Shown: one piece after another, positions 47,491 through 59,082 of the stretch
Position numbering within the stretch: position 1 is the first letter of the stretch
Layout: each line of letters starts with the position of its first letter
NCBI GenBank assembly: GCA_930367205.1
Contig: OV884009.1
Location: 35,163,841 to 35,227,840, forward strand
DNA: 64,000 nt
Direction of reading: 5' to 3'
From: Acanthosoma haemorrhoidale
Lineage: Eukaryota; Arthropoda; Insecta; Hemiptera; Acanthosomatidae
Position numbers and translations under genes: made by a program
Notes under the pieces: generated by a model
What the model was told of the DNA's origin: nothing
Database searches by the model: none
Seen by the model: the letters and a program-made list of their open reading frames with translations, nothing else

Positions 47491-47603
47491 AGCTCCGTGA
47501 CAACTGCAACATCATAAGCACATCAGCTAAATCAGTGTATTTGTATAGTATAATTCAGTATAATGGCGCAGCCAAAGGATTGTTTGCGTCTAATAATAAC
47601 TAC
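47491..47603 (-). repeat. Duplicated 5' boundary of the Ig exon (decoy acceptor)
   Basis: Matches 48331-48445: the first 13 bases of the Ig exon, its AG acceptor and about 90 bp of upstream intron. It lacks a 12-13 bp stretch ('taggattgttat'). In gene direction it lies after the real exon, within the next intron, and its exon part runs straight into repeat R-e. Confidence 0.9.
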
Positions 47604-48213
47604 AGGAAAAAACTTTTGAGCAATAACTAGTAAGCGAAATGGCCAACCCCTATTCCATACCGTTATTTTGTTCTCTTTTTTCCGTTATTTTCTGTAATAT
47701 TTATTGTTCGTCAATTGGAAAAAATTTAATGGCGTATTTTTTAAAGTTTATTCATTTTGCTTTACAACACTTCTGCTGCAAGAGACTTCGACTAACATAA
47801 ATATTAGTCATGATTGATGACTATAATGATTACTTTATAGAATGTTTTTTTTTTCAAAACCTTTTTATTTAACATTATTTACAAAGAGATGAACAAAATT
47901 CAATGTACAAGATTTACAAATTTCTCCTCTTGCTGCATACGCAGATGCATTCGAAGGAGGGTAGAATTACAATAACAATATTTTTGAAGTTAAAAGGTCA
48001 AAATACAAATATACAGGACTAGGTAATGGGGTTCGCCTTCGGTTGACATTGTGGGTTATAAAATGTATTATTATACAGACAGAATAGAATCTATTGAAAA
48101 TATCCAATAAAGCTTGAGGGACCAAACCGTGGTCATTTTTTTTCACTCTCGTAAGTGATTTGGCGTTCGACGGTAAAATATAACCACTTATGGAATAAAT
48201 GTGACTGACTCAC
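47604..48213. other. Intron-like AT-rich DNA
   Basis: Downstream, in gene direction, of the Ig exon donor. No second exon of the Ig domain was found here or further left in the window. Confidence 0.5.
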
Positions 48214-48343
48214 CTGTAGAGCGGAATGCCTGCCTCCTCCTTGAACCAGAAGACCATGTAGACCTTGTCGTGGCCCGGAGGTGTGATGTTGCACGGTAGC
48301 TCGACGCTTTTACCCTCAACACCTTCGACCAGCTCCGTGACAA
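48214..48343 (-). CDS. Exon of a sidestep-like immunoglobulin-superfamily cell-surface protein
   Basis: On the minus strand an acceptor 'ttatgatgttgcag' precedes 130 nt open in one frame, then a strong donor GTGAGT (intron starts at 48213). Phase 1 in, phase 2 out. The protein runs VTELVEGVEGKSVELPCNIT, then PPGHDKVYMVFWFKEEAGIP and LY. It has the first Ig cysteine in ELPCNITPP, the core Trp in VFWFK, and the ITPP...VYxVxWF..E.GxPxY pattern of the first Ig domain in sidestep-family proteins. Those are membrane receptors guiding motor axons in insects. The second Ig cysteine would be in the next exon, which lies outside what I can see. The codon choice (many C/G third bases) stands out from the AT-rich flanks. 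Other V-set Ig proteins are possible, so I give no symbol. Confidence 0.82.
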
Positions 48344-48440
48344 CTGCAACATCATAACCACATCAGCTAAATCAGTATATTTGTATAGTATAATTCAGTA
48401 TAATGGCGTAGGATTGTTATAGCCAAAGGATTGTTTATAA

Positions 48441-49319
48441 TAATAAGAGCTCATCGTCTAAGAGCCTGAATGGATAAACTAGTTGAAGAGTTTGTTGGAA
48501 GATCGGCTTAGTTGTTAACTTTTCATCAGCCTATATTCAAATCGGCTACAAAAGCCGATCATGTCAACAACAAACAAAAAATCTCCCAACAAACCATTCA
48601 ACTCACTTACTAATAAAAATTAATTTAAACATTTTATTTTGTTGTCAAATTCGCTACGTTACATTTTCGCTTCCACACCTTGCTAGCGTTTGCGCTCGTT
48701 GCTACTTAATCTATGCGGTTCCTGGTAAAGATAATTTTTAAGCACTGTTACAGAAGTGTGAAAAAAAGTATACAAATTGAATAATTCTAATTTTATTTAT
48801 TTTTTTCAAAACAACAGTTAAAAATCGTTTTCTTTACTCATTCAATGAAAACTATGTTTTTAAACAATTCAGTATGCCATCGAGTTTGATCTCCTCTTTT
48901 GATTTAGATGGCATATTATATTATAATTGACAGTACGCCAATTGTTTTAGAGTCGTTTTCACCTGGTATATCTTTTTTTGAGGCTCATTGTTTTTCAAAA
49001 ATTGAAAATCGATCGAGACTTCCGGTATAAAACCTCTTTGAGAAGATCAAAGAGTTTTAACGACCCAGCACGCCAGTCTCAAACGCAAGATACAGGATTT
49101 TCTCTAACAAAAATATTGCTGACACCTGGGAGCGTGAATAAATAATTAGTTTGCAATTTTGGATTTAACAGTTGCATTCCACTCGGGGCCAGGGGGGGGA
49201 TGTTTATTCAACAGTGAATGTGCCAAAAAAACGAGGAAATCAGATATTATAAATGAAAAGGCATTTCGAGGCTTCGTAGCATAGTAATTCAAAATTCTAC
49301 TTGAACCGTTTTTTTGTTT
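48441..49319. other. Intron-like AT-rich DNA
   Basis: Upstream, in gene direction, of the Ig exon. No signal-peptide exon recognised. Confidence 0.5.
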
Positions 49320-49817
49320 TACTTCCTAGTTCCTTTAAATTCACCGATAATTATATACAATTATAGATCCTCAGGCAAATATATTTACAAATTATTTTTG
49401 TATTTCCTGTAGCGTCGCTACATTATATACAGGATTTGTTATTTAATAAAAATTATATAATGGAATAAACAAGTATAATGATACACATTATACGTGATTG
49501 GACTGAACTGACTCATTAGAGTGATGGGGCTCACCTTTTTGAACTAACTTACATACTAATTCATAACATAATTTTTCCCCGACAGTCTGTTGCCGTGTGA
49601 GAGGGGTGGTGGGGTCATAGTGTTAAATACTGGGTTGGTTAGATGCTGCAACGAGTCAAATACTTGATGTGTCTCCGGTGGATAAACTCACCCACCGACG
49701 GCACACCAAGCAACGGGTGCAGGTCGGGGTTCTTTAACCTCTCGAGAGAGGTATGTCGGACCACTTTTTGCATGATCCCATTCTGGAAATGTTGGAGACA
49801 TTTGGCTGTATTGTCAC
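49320..49817 (-). mobile_element. LINE J2 3' end (reverse)
   Basis: Reverse complement of the J2 UTR and of the last ~55 codons, ending at text matching 20287 of the long copy. It retains the 11 bp lost there. A short T run marks the 3' end; no clear target duplication was found. Confidence 0.9.
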
Positions 49818-50359
49818 TTGGACCGACAAACCGGAATTTACTTTAATATGTATATATTATGTGTTATAACATTTTCCCCATTTCTTTTAGTTTTTTTTTT
49901 TTTTTTGATTAAAAAGTAGGCTTCACTTACAGCTTAAGTGTGTACTGTCCACTACAAAATAAAATTATGTAAATGACGTTGACCTGCCCTCTCTGTATGT
50001 GAGCTGGGTAATTATTAAAAAAAATACAAGCATAAGGACTTTAGTATAAAAAAAATAAAAAGGGTTATATAAAAGAAACAAAATTGACACCAGCTTGCAC
50101 AGGGTTTACTAGTTATATAACCTTTTGACCAAACGAGCATCCAACTCCTTAACTGAGTCAGACCCTTAAACATTTTTTTTTATCACAGATGCATATGATA
50201 TTTGTCAAATAAATGTCATAAAACTGATCATATAGTAGTTTTATATTATCTCTCCGCTAGTAATTAACCATCACTTTTTTTTGTATATTCCATTGACTAT
50301 TAATCTGCAGGGAAAATTTCCATTGTAAATTTTTTGGTTGCAAAGTTGTAACGTTTTTA
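49818..50359. other. No supported gene
   Basis: AT-rich with T runs. Confidence 0.5.
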
Positions 50360-50495
50360 CTACTATAAAAATCACTTAACAAATTCCTTTATTGTGCTAA
50401 AATTACAATCTGCCTTGCTAGGCAATAAGTAATTAAGATGTACTATCAGTTATACCATATTTACATTTCATCATTCACTCTGCTACTATAAAAAT
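50360..50495 (-). mobile_element. LINE J1, copy L: 110-bp insertion with 13-bp target duplication
   Basis: 'ctactataaaaat' occurs at 50360-50372 and 50483-50495. The insert is 'cacttaac', then the reverse J1 end from 'aaattcctttattgtgctaa' to 'catcattcactctg'. It is an extremely 5'-truncated copy. Confidence 0.85.
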
Positions 50496-50816
50496 GAAAA
50501 AAATATTATCCTCGGACTATTTAAGAACAAAAACTTATGTTAGATATAATAATTTAATAATTAACAGTATCATTTCTTTGCTATTATTACAATAAATATG
50601 AAATTAATACACACCAAAAAAAAGAAGCGTAAGGACAAAAGTTAAGAAAATAATTTTCAAGCCCGAATGGAGTGGTTCTTCTTTCTTTCAGATTTTAAAA
50701 ATTATTCAATCGATCTGAAATTTAAGTATACCTCGAAAAATGCTGATTAGTTCTGTTTTTTAATGGAAGAGTGAAAAAAAAAAATAAATAAACGTGAAAA
50801 AAACGATCTCTATTTT

Positions 50817-50995
50817 TTAAGATTTCTGAAGTCCCACCTCAGAAGCTGTTGGAGAACGTTTTATTGTGGTATTTCTCCCATTAATGATTATTATTAGCAG
50901 CCAAATAAAAGTTACTCTCAAGATCAGCACTCGAACCAGGGACCTCTCAGTAGTCGGGGGTTCTGCCAACAACCCTACCCTGCATCCACGAATGA
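50817..50995 (-). mobile_element. tRNA-derived SINE (reverse)
   Basis: On the minus strand 'gttggcagaac' (A-box side, about 50960-50977 in plus) is followed by an anticodon-arm-like stretch and a good B box 'ggttcgagtgc' at 50929-50939. About 110 bp of body end near an A run at 50813-50818. It is different in body from the SINE at 5743. Confidence 0.55.
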
Positions 50996-52480
50996 GGACG
51001 TACTCTATTAGAGAATTATTATTGGAAAACTCTAGTTTAATGTCCAAGTTGATTGTTGGTGAAAAGATGATTTTAGTAACCAATAAAATCAAATATTTTC
51101 TCAGGTATTTGATAAGAGTTAAGAATGTCACATGGAATCCTCCGAGGATATCTCGATAATGTTTCCTCAATTTCTACCTTATAACACTTCATGAAGAGGT
51201 AAGGGCGACTGAAGATTGTCTCCGTATTTGCTAATGTGATGAGCGCTAGGTGTTACCTTTCAAGCTCAAATTCGGATTTCTTAATCGGATTCGCTACTTT
51301 GTTTATTCAGGTAGCTACTCATTTACATTCACGAGGCTGAGTTAACCCCGAATATCATTTTTAGATTTTCCCACAATCATTTGATTTTAAGAAACTCAAG
51401 CCAAACCCTGCGAGTGTCCGTCAATCCATCTATCTGATATGTTTTATTTATATTTATTAAAAAAAATGTAATTTAGTTCACAATTGGTCTAAAAAAATAT
51501 TACGACAATAGTGCCATATTTTATCATTTATACCTGTAGTCATTGTTAATTAAGTGATCTGGTTTTGTTGTTATTCGGCCAGGTGCTCAACCTGTGGAGC
51601 TGTAAGTAAGTCGATATTTATAGCAATGCGACTCAGTTAATTATAAAATATGTTTTTGGAGTGACTTACACAATCATAACTATAACTGGGGTGACGATAA
51701 CGAGTGCTGGATAGTTTCCTGACAAAGAGGCCAGGACTTCCTAACCCCTGACGAAGATCTTGTATCGTTTGTGAAGAAAAAAATGGAGAAATTAAAATTC
51801 CCCGATTCAACTGAGATCGACGCAGTTGGCCAAAAAATAACTTGTAAGCCACAACTGCGCCCGGGGAAGAAAGAAGAGGATTATTGAAGTTCAAAATTGA
51901 TGAGTTTAGGGGACTACATAATTTCAAAACTTAGGAGTATTGTGAAGGATAGTCACTTTTTTTTTTTAATATTTTTATAACAAGAGTGCTTTTATTTCTT
52001 TTTTTATTGGTTTTAAACATGTGTTCCGATTCGGCTCATTTTCTCTTTTTTTTTTTTTGGTTTTTAGTTTTTTGTTCTAAGCTAAGTTTTTCTAGGAAGT
52101 TTTGTAGTTTCTTATACTTTCTTATAATCTTAAGCGTAATTTTAATATTTTTAGACATGTGTGACGAAAAAAAATCATTTCAAACAGAAAGCGTACTGAT
52201 CAGTTAAAGTGCGTTGTGATCAGCCAAATGCTTTGGATATGGGAAGTTTGACAATTCTCATCTCATTTCACAATAATAAAATAAAAATTGGAAAATAAAG
52301 TAAATAAATTCTGACTCTGTAAGTTGGTACGCGGAACAAGTTGACGCTTTTTTTTATACATTGTGTGTTGTAAGTGGGATGTATTGAATAGAGACAACAC
52401 ATACTCAAGGAAAAGAGCCTCGAGTGTCGAGGCCGGACACAAAGCCATTCACTTTGTCTGTAAGACGCCGACACAGGTGG
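50996..52480. other. No supported gene
   Basis: AT-rich. Short open frames are not convincing. Confidence 0.45.
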
Positions 52481-52745
52481 AGTAGGTGCATTGTTGTGCG
52501 GGGTTGCCGTTGACAGCGCCGTGCACTCAATGCACCCTTATCTCCGCCCAAAGCGCTAATTAACATCTAATTGCTCTTGCTAGCTACATCTATTCACCGG
52601 TGTCGGCCCTTTCACTATCCCCAGCCCTTTCACTGCTTGCCTAGGTCGTCCTCCCAAATCGCTTAGGTTCGCTTCATCGCTTCAAGCCGTACCTCACTCC
52701 TTCAAAATCCCTAACGATATCCCCGTCCCTAAAAAGCGATAGTCG
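52481..52745. other. Unique G/C-richer block, candidate regulatory DNA
   Basis: Unrepeated. It includes 'gcgctaattaacatctaatt' (two homeodomain-type TAAT cores), 'caccggtgtcgg' and two 'ccctttcact' words. It stands out sharply from the AT-rich flanks and has no sustained open frame. Regulatory role is inference. Confidence 0.3.
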
Positions 52746-52931
52746 AAACTGTTCATACTTTGTTACGTTTCAATAAAAAAGGGTTTAATAATGTGTAAAA
52801 TATGTTGGTTATTAGTCCATAGATGGATCATTATTGGCCTCAATAATTTTTATTTTCATTTAAACGATTTTCATTTAAATTATCATCAATCGATTTCGAA
52901 CTAACTTTTTTTTAATTTATGAAGAAACCAC

Positions 52932-53228
52932 GTGACAATGGGAGTCCTCAATTTCTCCAATCATGTCCTGAGCGTTTGTGGCTCTGGAGCTCTTGGTCAG
53001 CCTCCACTGGTTCGTATCCGGTGCGGCTGATGGAGGACCGTACTTCCCAAGACTCCGCTTCCTCTTTCACATGCTAGGGAGGTGACAACTGTGTGGATTT
53101 GGGAGGTCTCTGGGCTTGTAAATACTGTATAATGAGCGAGTGATTGAAAATTGTAAATATGGTACGAATGAGACCATTTATCACAATTACTTATAGCCAA
53201 ATGAGGCAGATTGTAATTTTATGAAAAT
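52932..53228 (+). mobile_element. LINE J1, copy M (3' UTR)
   Basis: From 'gtgacaatgggagtcctc' (with ~10 bp missing after it) to 'gaggcagattgtaattttat' and 'aataaag'. It is followed by a headless SINE piece and faces copy N. Confidence 0.9.
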
Positions 53229-53257
53229 AAAGATTTTTGATTTGAAATTTATGACTT

Positions 53258-53471
53258 ACATTGTTAGTTTCTTAGTTTTGGGTGGTTTATTTCAGCGTAA
53301 AACCATCAGAGTACCAACGCCGTTGTTTGAATATTTGTACCCATTTGAGGAGCTCACCAGTACTGGTGGGCAGAGCCCTGCGGAACCGGCCGGGACACAG
53401 GAGGCACTACAGTCCCACATGTCAGGCGGTGTCATCTTATAGGTGCTGTTCATACGGCACGAGGTATGATC
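53258..53471 (+). mobile_element. SINE body without tRNA head (relative of 5820-6125)
   Basis: 'cagcgtaaaaccatcagagt', 'cgccgttgtttgaatatttg' and 'caggaggcactacagtccca' match the split SINE at 5743-6125 in order. It has no MITE at the corresponding site: 'tttgTAccc' at about 53337 is the empty TA target. Confidence 0.75.
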
Positions 53472-53676
53472 GAAGGGTGTAGATAAAATACATGTAAATT
53501 ACCTAACATAGATACATCGGTATAATCCAGGAATTAGCTAGTGACAAAATTTACTGTTTGGTTTTGAGGTCATTGATTTTTCCCAGTGCCAAATATTTGC
53601 TCTATGTCAACTTTCCATGGCTCTTTAAGTAAATTTAGCTTAATTTTATTTTACAAATATTTTTTATATAAAACAA

Positions 53677-53958
53677 CTTTATTGTGATGAAATTACAATC
53701 TGCCTTAATACTTAATAGGCAATAACTAATTGAGATAAATGTTTTCATTCACACCATATTTACAATTCATCATTCACTCGCACATTCATACAATATTTAC
53801 AAACAGCCCAGGGGCCCCACAAGTCCACATGGTTGTTGCCTCCCTCGCAAGCGAAAGAGGAAGCGGAGTCTTGGGAAGTCCCCCACGCTCCTCCGCCAGC
53901 CACGTCACCGAATACGAGCGAGACCGACAAAAGCGCGAGAGCCACATACGCTCATTAC
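53677..53958 (-). mobile_element. LINE J1, copy N (3' UTR, reverse)
   Basis: Reverse complement of the UTR from 'actttattgtgatgaaatta' to 'gcgagagccacatacgctca'; one of the most complete UTR copies. Confidence 0.92.
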
Positions 53959-56900
53959 AAATATTAATTATTTTTCACGCTTCAGTGAAATTACACATTT
54001 AAAAATATTTATTGTATATTTTGTTAGATATTTCTTTGGGATTTATAAATAATTTTTCTTTTTAATCAAAACTAGTTCGTAACTTTCAATTGAAAGATGA
54101 GAATTTAGGAGAAATTATGATCTGTGTATTGTATTATTGGGACAGGTAGCCTTATTCATTTGGATAATTAGATTGGATAATAATGAGAATTGTTTACTTT
54201 CCCTAAATGGATCCCTAAACTTCACGCTCAAAATTACTATTGATCTGTCTCTTCAGCTCAAGTTGTGATTGGCGAATAGTGCCTAAGCTGTCGGTGATAA
54301 CAAGAGAACTATGTATATATCAAGTGCACTCGTGTATTCTTGGCGGAACATTTAATAATGATGTGGGAACTTTATATTGTTAGTATTATGGTAAACCAGT
54401 TTTGACTGGCTAACGTTTCCAAGCTGTTCAAAACATAAAGAAAACAAGAGTCAGGGTTTTAACAAACTATCTTCATCGCATCTTCAAGTGATTGCATATC
54501 ACATGAGTCAACTTATAACGACTGCCGTGATCATAGGGTTACTCTGTTACAAGAAAATGGTATTTAAAAAAATAACGGTACTTATGTTTTAAGTAAATAT
54601 GTAGACCTGAAACAAATTGAAATACCTGAGTTGAAGGGCTTGGCGTAACTACCCAAAGCTATTCCGTCCCCCCTGACGTCGTTACCTACGTCCCCTTCGA
54701 TGGCAGCTAAACCGATTACAGGCGATGCGCCTCAGTTAATGTTTTATGGACCCTTTATTAAACCATCCCCTGGTTACCGACCGGTAAAACAAGTTTGGAA
54801 ACCTTTTAATGGCTAGCAGGTCAGCTTATTCGATTTCTTCAGCTTCGTCGTGTCCAAGTAACCGAGTTACGGGCTAAAGCCATTACTACGCGCTGAGTAA
54901 GGTGTACACACGAAGAAAGTATCACCAAAGCGCGTTTATAATCCTAAAGTTACATCGTGCATTACTCCCGGATCCGAACAGCGGCCACGTCACTTTTGTA
55001 TTCATCCATCATTTATTTTAGTATTTGTCGAGTAACTAATAACAGTAATTAAAAGTTACATTAATGCTTCCAATCGCAGGATATTGGAAGTCGTACAAAA
55101 CATACGTATGTGCGTAATTAACAATTACCATCAATACACAAAGGTAGAGCATTTATTTGTTCTAACTTCCATATCCAAAAATTAAGTAATAACATAAATA
55201 TGCAATCACATTAAACATACCCTCTTAAGATACACGCACAAAAAACATGTTGTTGAAACAACATTAACCAAGTCAAATTTTGTAACTACTGAGTTAGTTT
55301 CGTTTACTCTTTTATATTTTATTTACTATTATTATTACTTTTTTTTCTCCTTTCTTCTCTTATATGAAGGTATTTCCTACTTTTAATTTTATCACTTATG
55401 AATTATCAGTAAAAAAAAGGGTGCAGTTTACACATGTATACGGTATCAGAGACTAAATCGTGTAGTATTTTATTATGCCTCTGAGTAAAATTGTAAATTA
55501 CGTTCAGCTTTAGAAATGTGAAACCATGAAAATAGACGCTACTTGGCACTGTGTTGCCACTTACGGGGGGGGGGGGGGTACTAGTCACTAATTTGCTTAT
55601 TGGTTGATGATTGACATTATCGAAGTAAAGGGACCACGTGGATAGAAGAGAAGTAGTGCACAGAGCGGCAACAGGGTTTGTCATATATTGCAGGTGCTCA
55701 CGCATCAAATTTCATGACGGCAATCATAGATTCTGGTTAGATGCCTGGCTCCCGCGTTTTAATACCATTATCCAGGTTAAACAGAAAAATGTTTTCAGCT
55801 ATGCAAGTTTTACCTTGGATGCCCCGACCAGTTCACAATAGCGGTTTGTATGCAGCCTACCCCTTCCCCTTCTTCCCTATTCCTCGTTTCCTGCCAAATG
55901 CTGCATCTCGCCCCTTTCACCATCTTCTTTGCCAGATAGATCAAGTTAACCCTTATAGATGGTTTCGATTTGCTCCCCTTATCCGAGGATATCAGTAAAC
56001 TCAGTTTATTTTTCCGTTTTTTCTTTCAATTTTGTATAGATTAATTACTTAGTCTTGATAATCCAAAGTGGAGAGGATATACCTTCATCCAAGGCTATCT
56101 TTTGCCTAGCTGTTTGTTCATAACGGAAAGTATAGAAAAACATTTTCCTTCAGGCTGGGGAATTTAGGGTTTCAATCTACCGAATTACAAATAAATGTAA
56201 CCTCTTTTCAAGGTATAATTATTTCCAGATATACGCCGTTGAGAGGACAATTAGAGTGTGATAAGTGTAATTGATAAACAGTAACAAAGAATTGCTATCT
56301 ATCACATTGTACCATCAAACTTCAACTGCGGTTGCTTATTATCTTTTAAGAAATAATATGTAGTAAAATATTAAACTTGTATCCTTCGATGAGCTATGAT
56401 AGATCATTATTTATTAAATATAATTACATCAACTACAAGATATATGTGTTCCCTAATTGGCCTGTTGTCAAGTAATAACCCTTTTGCCCCATAACATCTC
56501 AAATTTCTTCCAATTAGAAAGCATTTCTCAAGGCTCCCGTTGAGCACCTTTTCATATGGTGTTACAACCAATGACAAACGCTTTCTTTGCTAATCCACAA
56601 AATAAATAATAAAGGGAGATACAAGTTTCAATCAGGCTCAGTAGTTTTTCGTTTGTGTGTATGTACATTCTTCAATAGCGGGCGTAAAAAATTGGCCGGA
56701 AAATTTATACTTATAACACTTAGAGATATTCCAACAAATTTTTGGTTGACGACAAAACAAATAGACGCTGTTTCAGTCGTAATGAAGGTATGATTAATCA
56801 CATCTGGGGGTTAGCTTATTTCTGGAGTTACATATTTGGTGTTGCTATTAAAGCTTGTCATACTCGTATGGTGCTATTATGGCTCACTGTTACGGTTAGT

Positions 56901-57290
56901 AGCGACCCTTATCGTCAAAACCTTTTGATCGAAAGGCTTTTGAGTTACAGCGCATATTGAATGCAGTAATTGAGTAGTTTGTTTTTCAATATAAAATAAA
57001 ATTAGGAAAATAAAAGAGATAGGGGAAATTAATCCGGTCACACGGGGGGGGGGGGCTTGTTTAGGAAACAGTGAGGCGAGTAATAAATTAGGATTAGAAG
57101 GTCCCGATATGTAAAAACAACACTTTAATTACACACTAAAATCTACCTCTCGCAGAGTACACCAAGTGCTATAACCAAGTGGCGTAATTATTGGAAATGT
57201 CTTTGAAAAACAGTTCAGCTCATAGATACTTTCCCGTACATCTGTCTCAGCCCTGTGGTTATTGTTTTCTTCACACCCCTAAAGTTTGGA
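53959..57290. other. No supported gene; unique block near 54640-54990
   Basis: Mostly AT-rich, with G tracts near 55566 and 57045. 54640-54990 is unrepeated and G/C-richer, with 'ggttaccgaccggtaaaac' (Grainyhead-like CCGGT cores). Two overlapping open frames at 55638-55998 are not recognisable. Confidence 0.35.
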
Positions 57291-58300
57291 TACCACCTGT
57301 AGCGAGTGCTAACCATATATGTAAATTACCCTATACTCTGGTGCATAATGTATTATAATATAAATGCAAATCTTTGTAAACTTCTTGTAATAAATCATAG
57401 AGAGGTCGGTAGTCGTGAAACAAGTAACAGAGGGTCGAAGGTCCTGCAATAAAACCTGAGAGGGTAAGCCACCTGCCCCTAATAAAACCAACGGTAGACC
57501 TCTGGTGGTCATAAAATCATGCCAGAAACAGTCTTTTAGGGGATGAGCGGTCATGTACCTCGGTAGCTGTGACATCATAAAGCACACCCTTTTAGACCAA
57601 CAGTCAATAACTTAAGGGGAATTGGCCACCTGGGCATCATAAAAAAAACCCTTTCAGCCGGCTCCACCTTCCACTAGGAAGGGGATATTATATTTAAATC
57701 GAGAAGTTTCGCCCTGTAGATACACTCTTCTCCAGTCTCTGCATCTAGACAGTCGCGATACTCCAGGGCCCCGGTGCCTGGTGTAAGGAATCTTCTACTA
57801 GTCTACTCTCTCTCTGCCACACCTCTGGGCAGTCATCCTGTCTCACAGCCTCTAGCCGACCCTCTGACGACTTGTAACTATTACGCTGCCGATCTCCCGC
57901 CCGAACTCTGAAAACTGGTCTTATTCTTTATGGACCTCTGAACCTCTTCTCCTGAACACAGTGTATTGTCGGGACACATCCCTATCAATTAAATTGAGTC
58001 AGATAACGCCGGCATGGAACATGGTCCATGTTATTAACTACAACAATCCGCACTTGTCACCAGGGCTAGAGTGATCAGGCACTCCCCTAGTGACGCCCCC
58101 CCCCCCGACACCACCTCTTGCACAATTCAGATATTGTTGTAACATCTACTAACCGGTAGTGCAGATGTTCGTCGAACTTTGGGAGGTACTTGATAATAAA
58201 AAGTATGTCCATATATATCGGGTTTCCCGCAAGTGGACAGCCTCCTTTAGGCGAGTTTTGTTTTAAAAATGTGATCTTCTGCTTCATTTATAGAAATGTT
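57291..58300. other. Unassigned G/C-richer block, possibly an old retroelement part
   Basis: 57640-58130 is pyrimidine-rich ('ctctctctgccacacctctg') and unlike the surroundings, with a C tract at about 58098. No coding relic and no second copy in the window. Confidence 0.3.
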
Positions 58301-58779
58301 GCTGTTCTTGGAGGCCTCGATTAGACCAGACTCAGAATGGTGTTCCTTACACCAGCTGTTGCTGCTTGCAAGAGGATCGGAAAACCTCTACTGTTGTTTA
58401 CGCTATTTTCAGGCAACAAACCCCCACTATAATAAAAATGGATCAACCTACTTCTGATAAATAAATTTAATATGATCGTTCAATGTCACTACAATAGAAA
58501 TGACGGTGGTCTAAACACAAATACCTATATAATATTAGTTGAGCGTTATTGTGGACGTTTCAAGTTAGTAGGACTGGCCCAATTTCGTTCATGTTTAAAT
58601 TATTTTTTATAAATCTAGTTACAAATGTACTCTAACAAAAAAAAAAACACAGCATATTAGCATATTTATAGGTTCTGCGGAATGTCCGAACATACAGACG
58701 AAAGAGGATTGATTACTGTTTAAATGTATGATTGTTTTTTTCTCTGACCATTTTGGAACAAGTTTTTTTCTCACGCCAG

Positions 58780-58992
58780 TACAACAGTATAGGTGTATTG
58801 GTTAAGTATACACAGACCGTACACGGTGCTTGGGACATGGTAGCCGATAAGATGAGGGATCTGTCCCAAGTGCTCTCCAAAAGCCATGAGAGCCAGAATT
58901 CGCCCACGCTGCATGTTGTATCTGCTATAAACAACAGACTGGCTTCGACCATTGTCCACGTGAACACGGATTGTTTCTACGCCGGTATCTAG
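58780..58992 (+). CDS. Candidate exon, unidentified
   Basis: A pyrimidine tract and 'tttttttctcacgccag' ends at 58779. The following frame stays open for 70 codons (YNSIGVLVKYTQTVHGAWDM, later LHVVSAINNRLASTIVHVNT) and ends at TAG 58990-58992. A possible donor 'gtatct' at 58985 would instead splice it. Codon third positions are C/G-rich in this frame only. The same 200 bp is also open on the minus strand in two frames, which weakens the case. No family recognised. Confidence 0.35.
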   Translation, partial: YNSIGVLVKYTQTVHGAWDMVADKMRDLSQVLSKSHESQNSPTLHVVSAINNRLASTIVHVNTDCFYAGI

Positions 58993-59082
58993 TACAGGTT
59001 TGCTTCGTATTCGACAGCTTGAGAATACCAATTGAACCATTATATCTGAAAACAATATACTTGGTTGATTTATGATTTTCAT

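Noticed and set aside
55638..55998. Two overlapping plus-strand frames, considered as transposase remnants
   Set aside because: No catalytic pattern, no terminal repeats nearby and no second copy.
57660..58130. LTR of a retrotransposon
   Set aside because: No second copy, no TG...CA ends with target duplication, and no adjacent gag or pol text.
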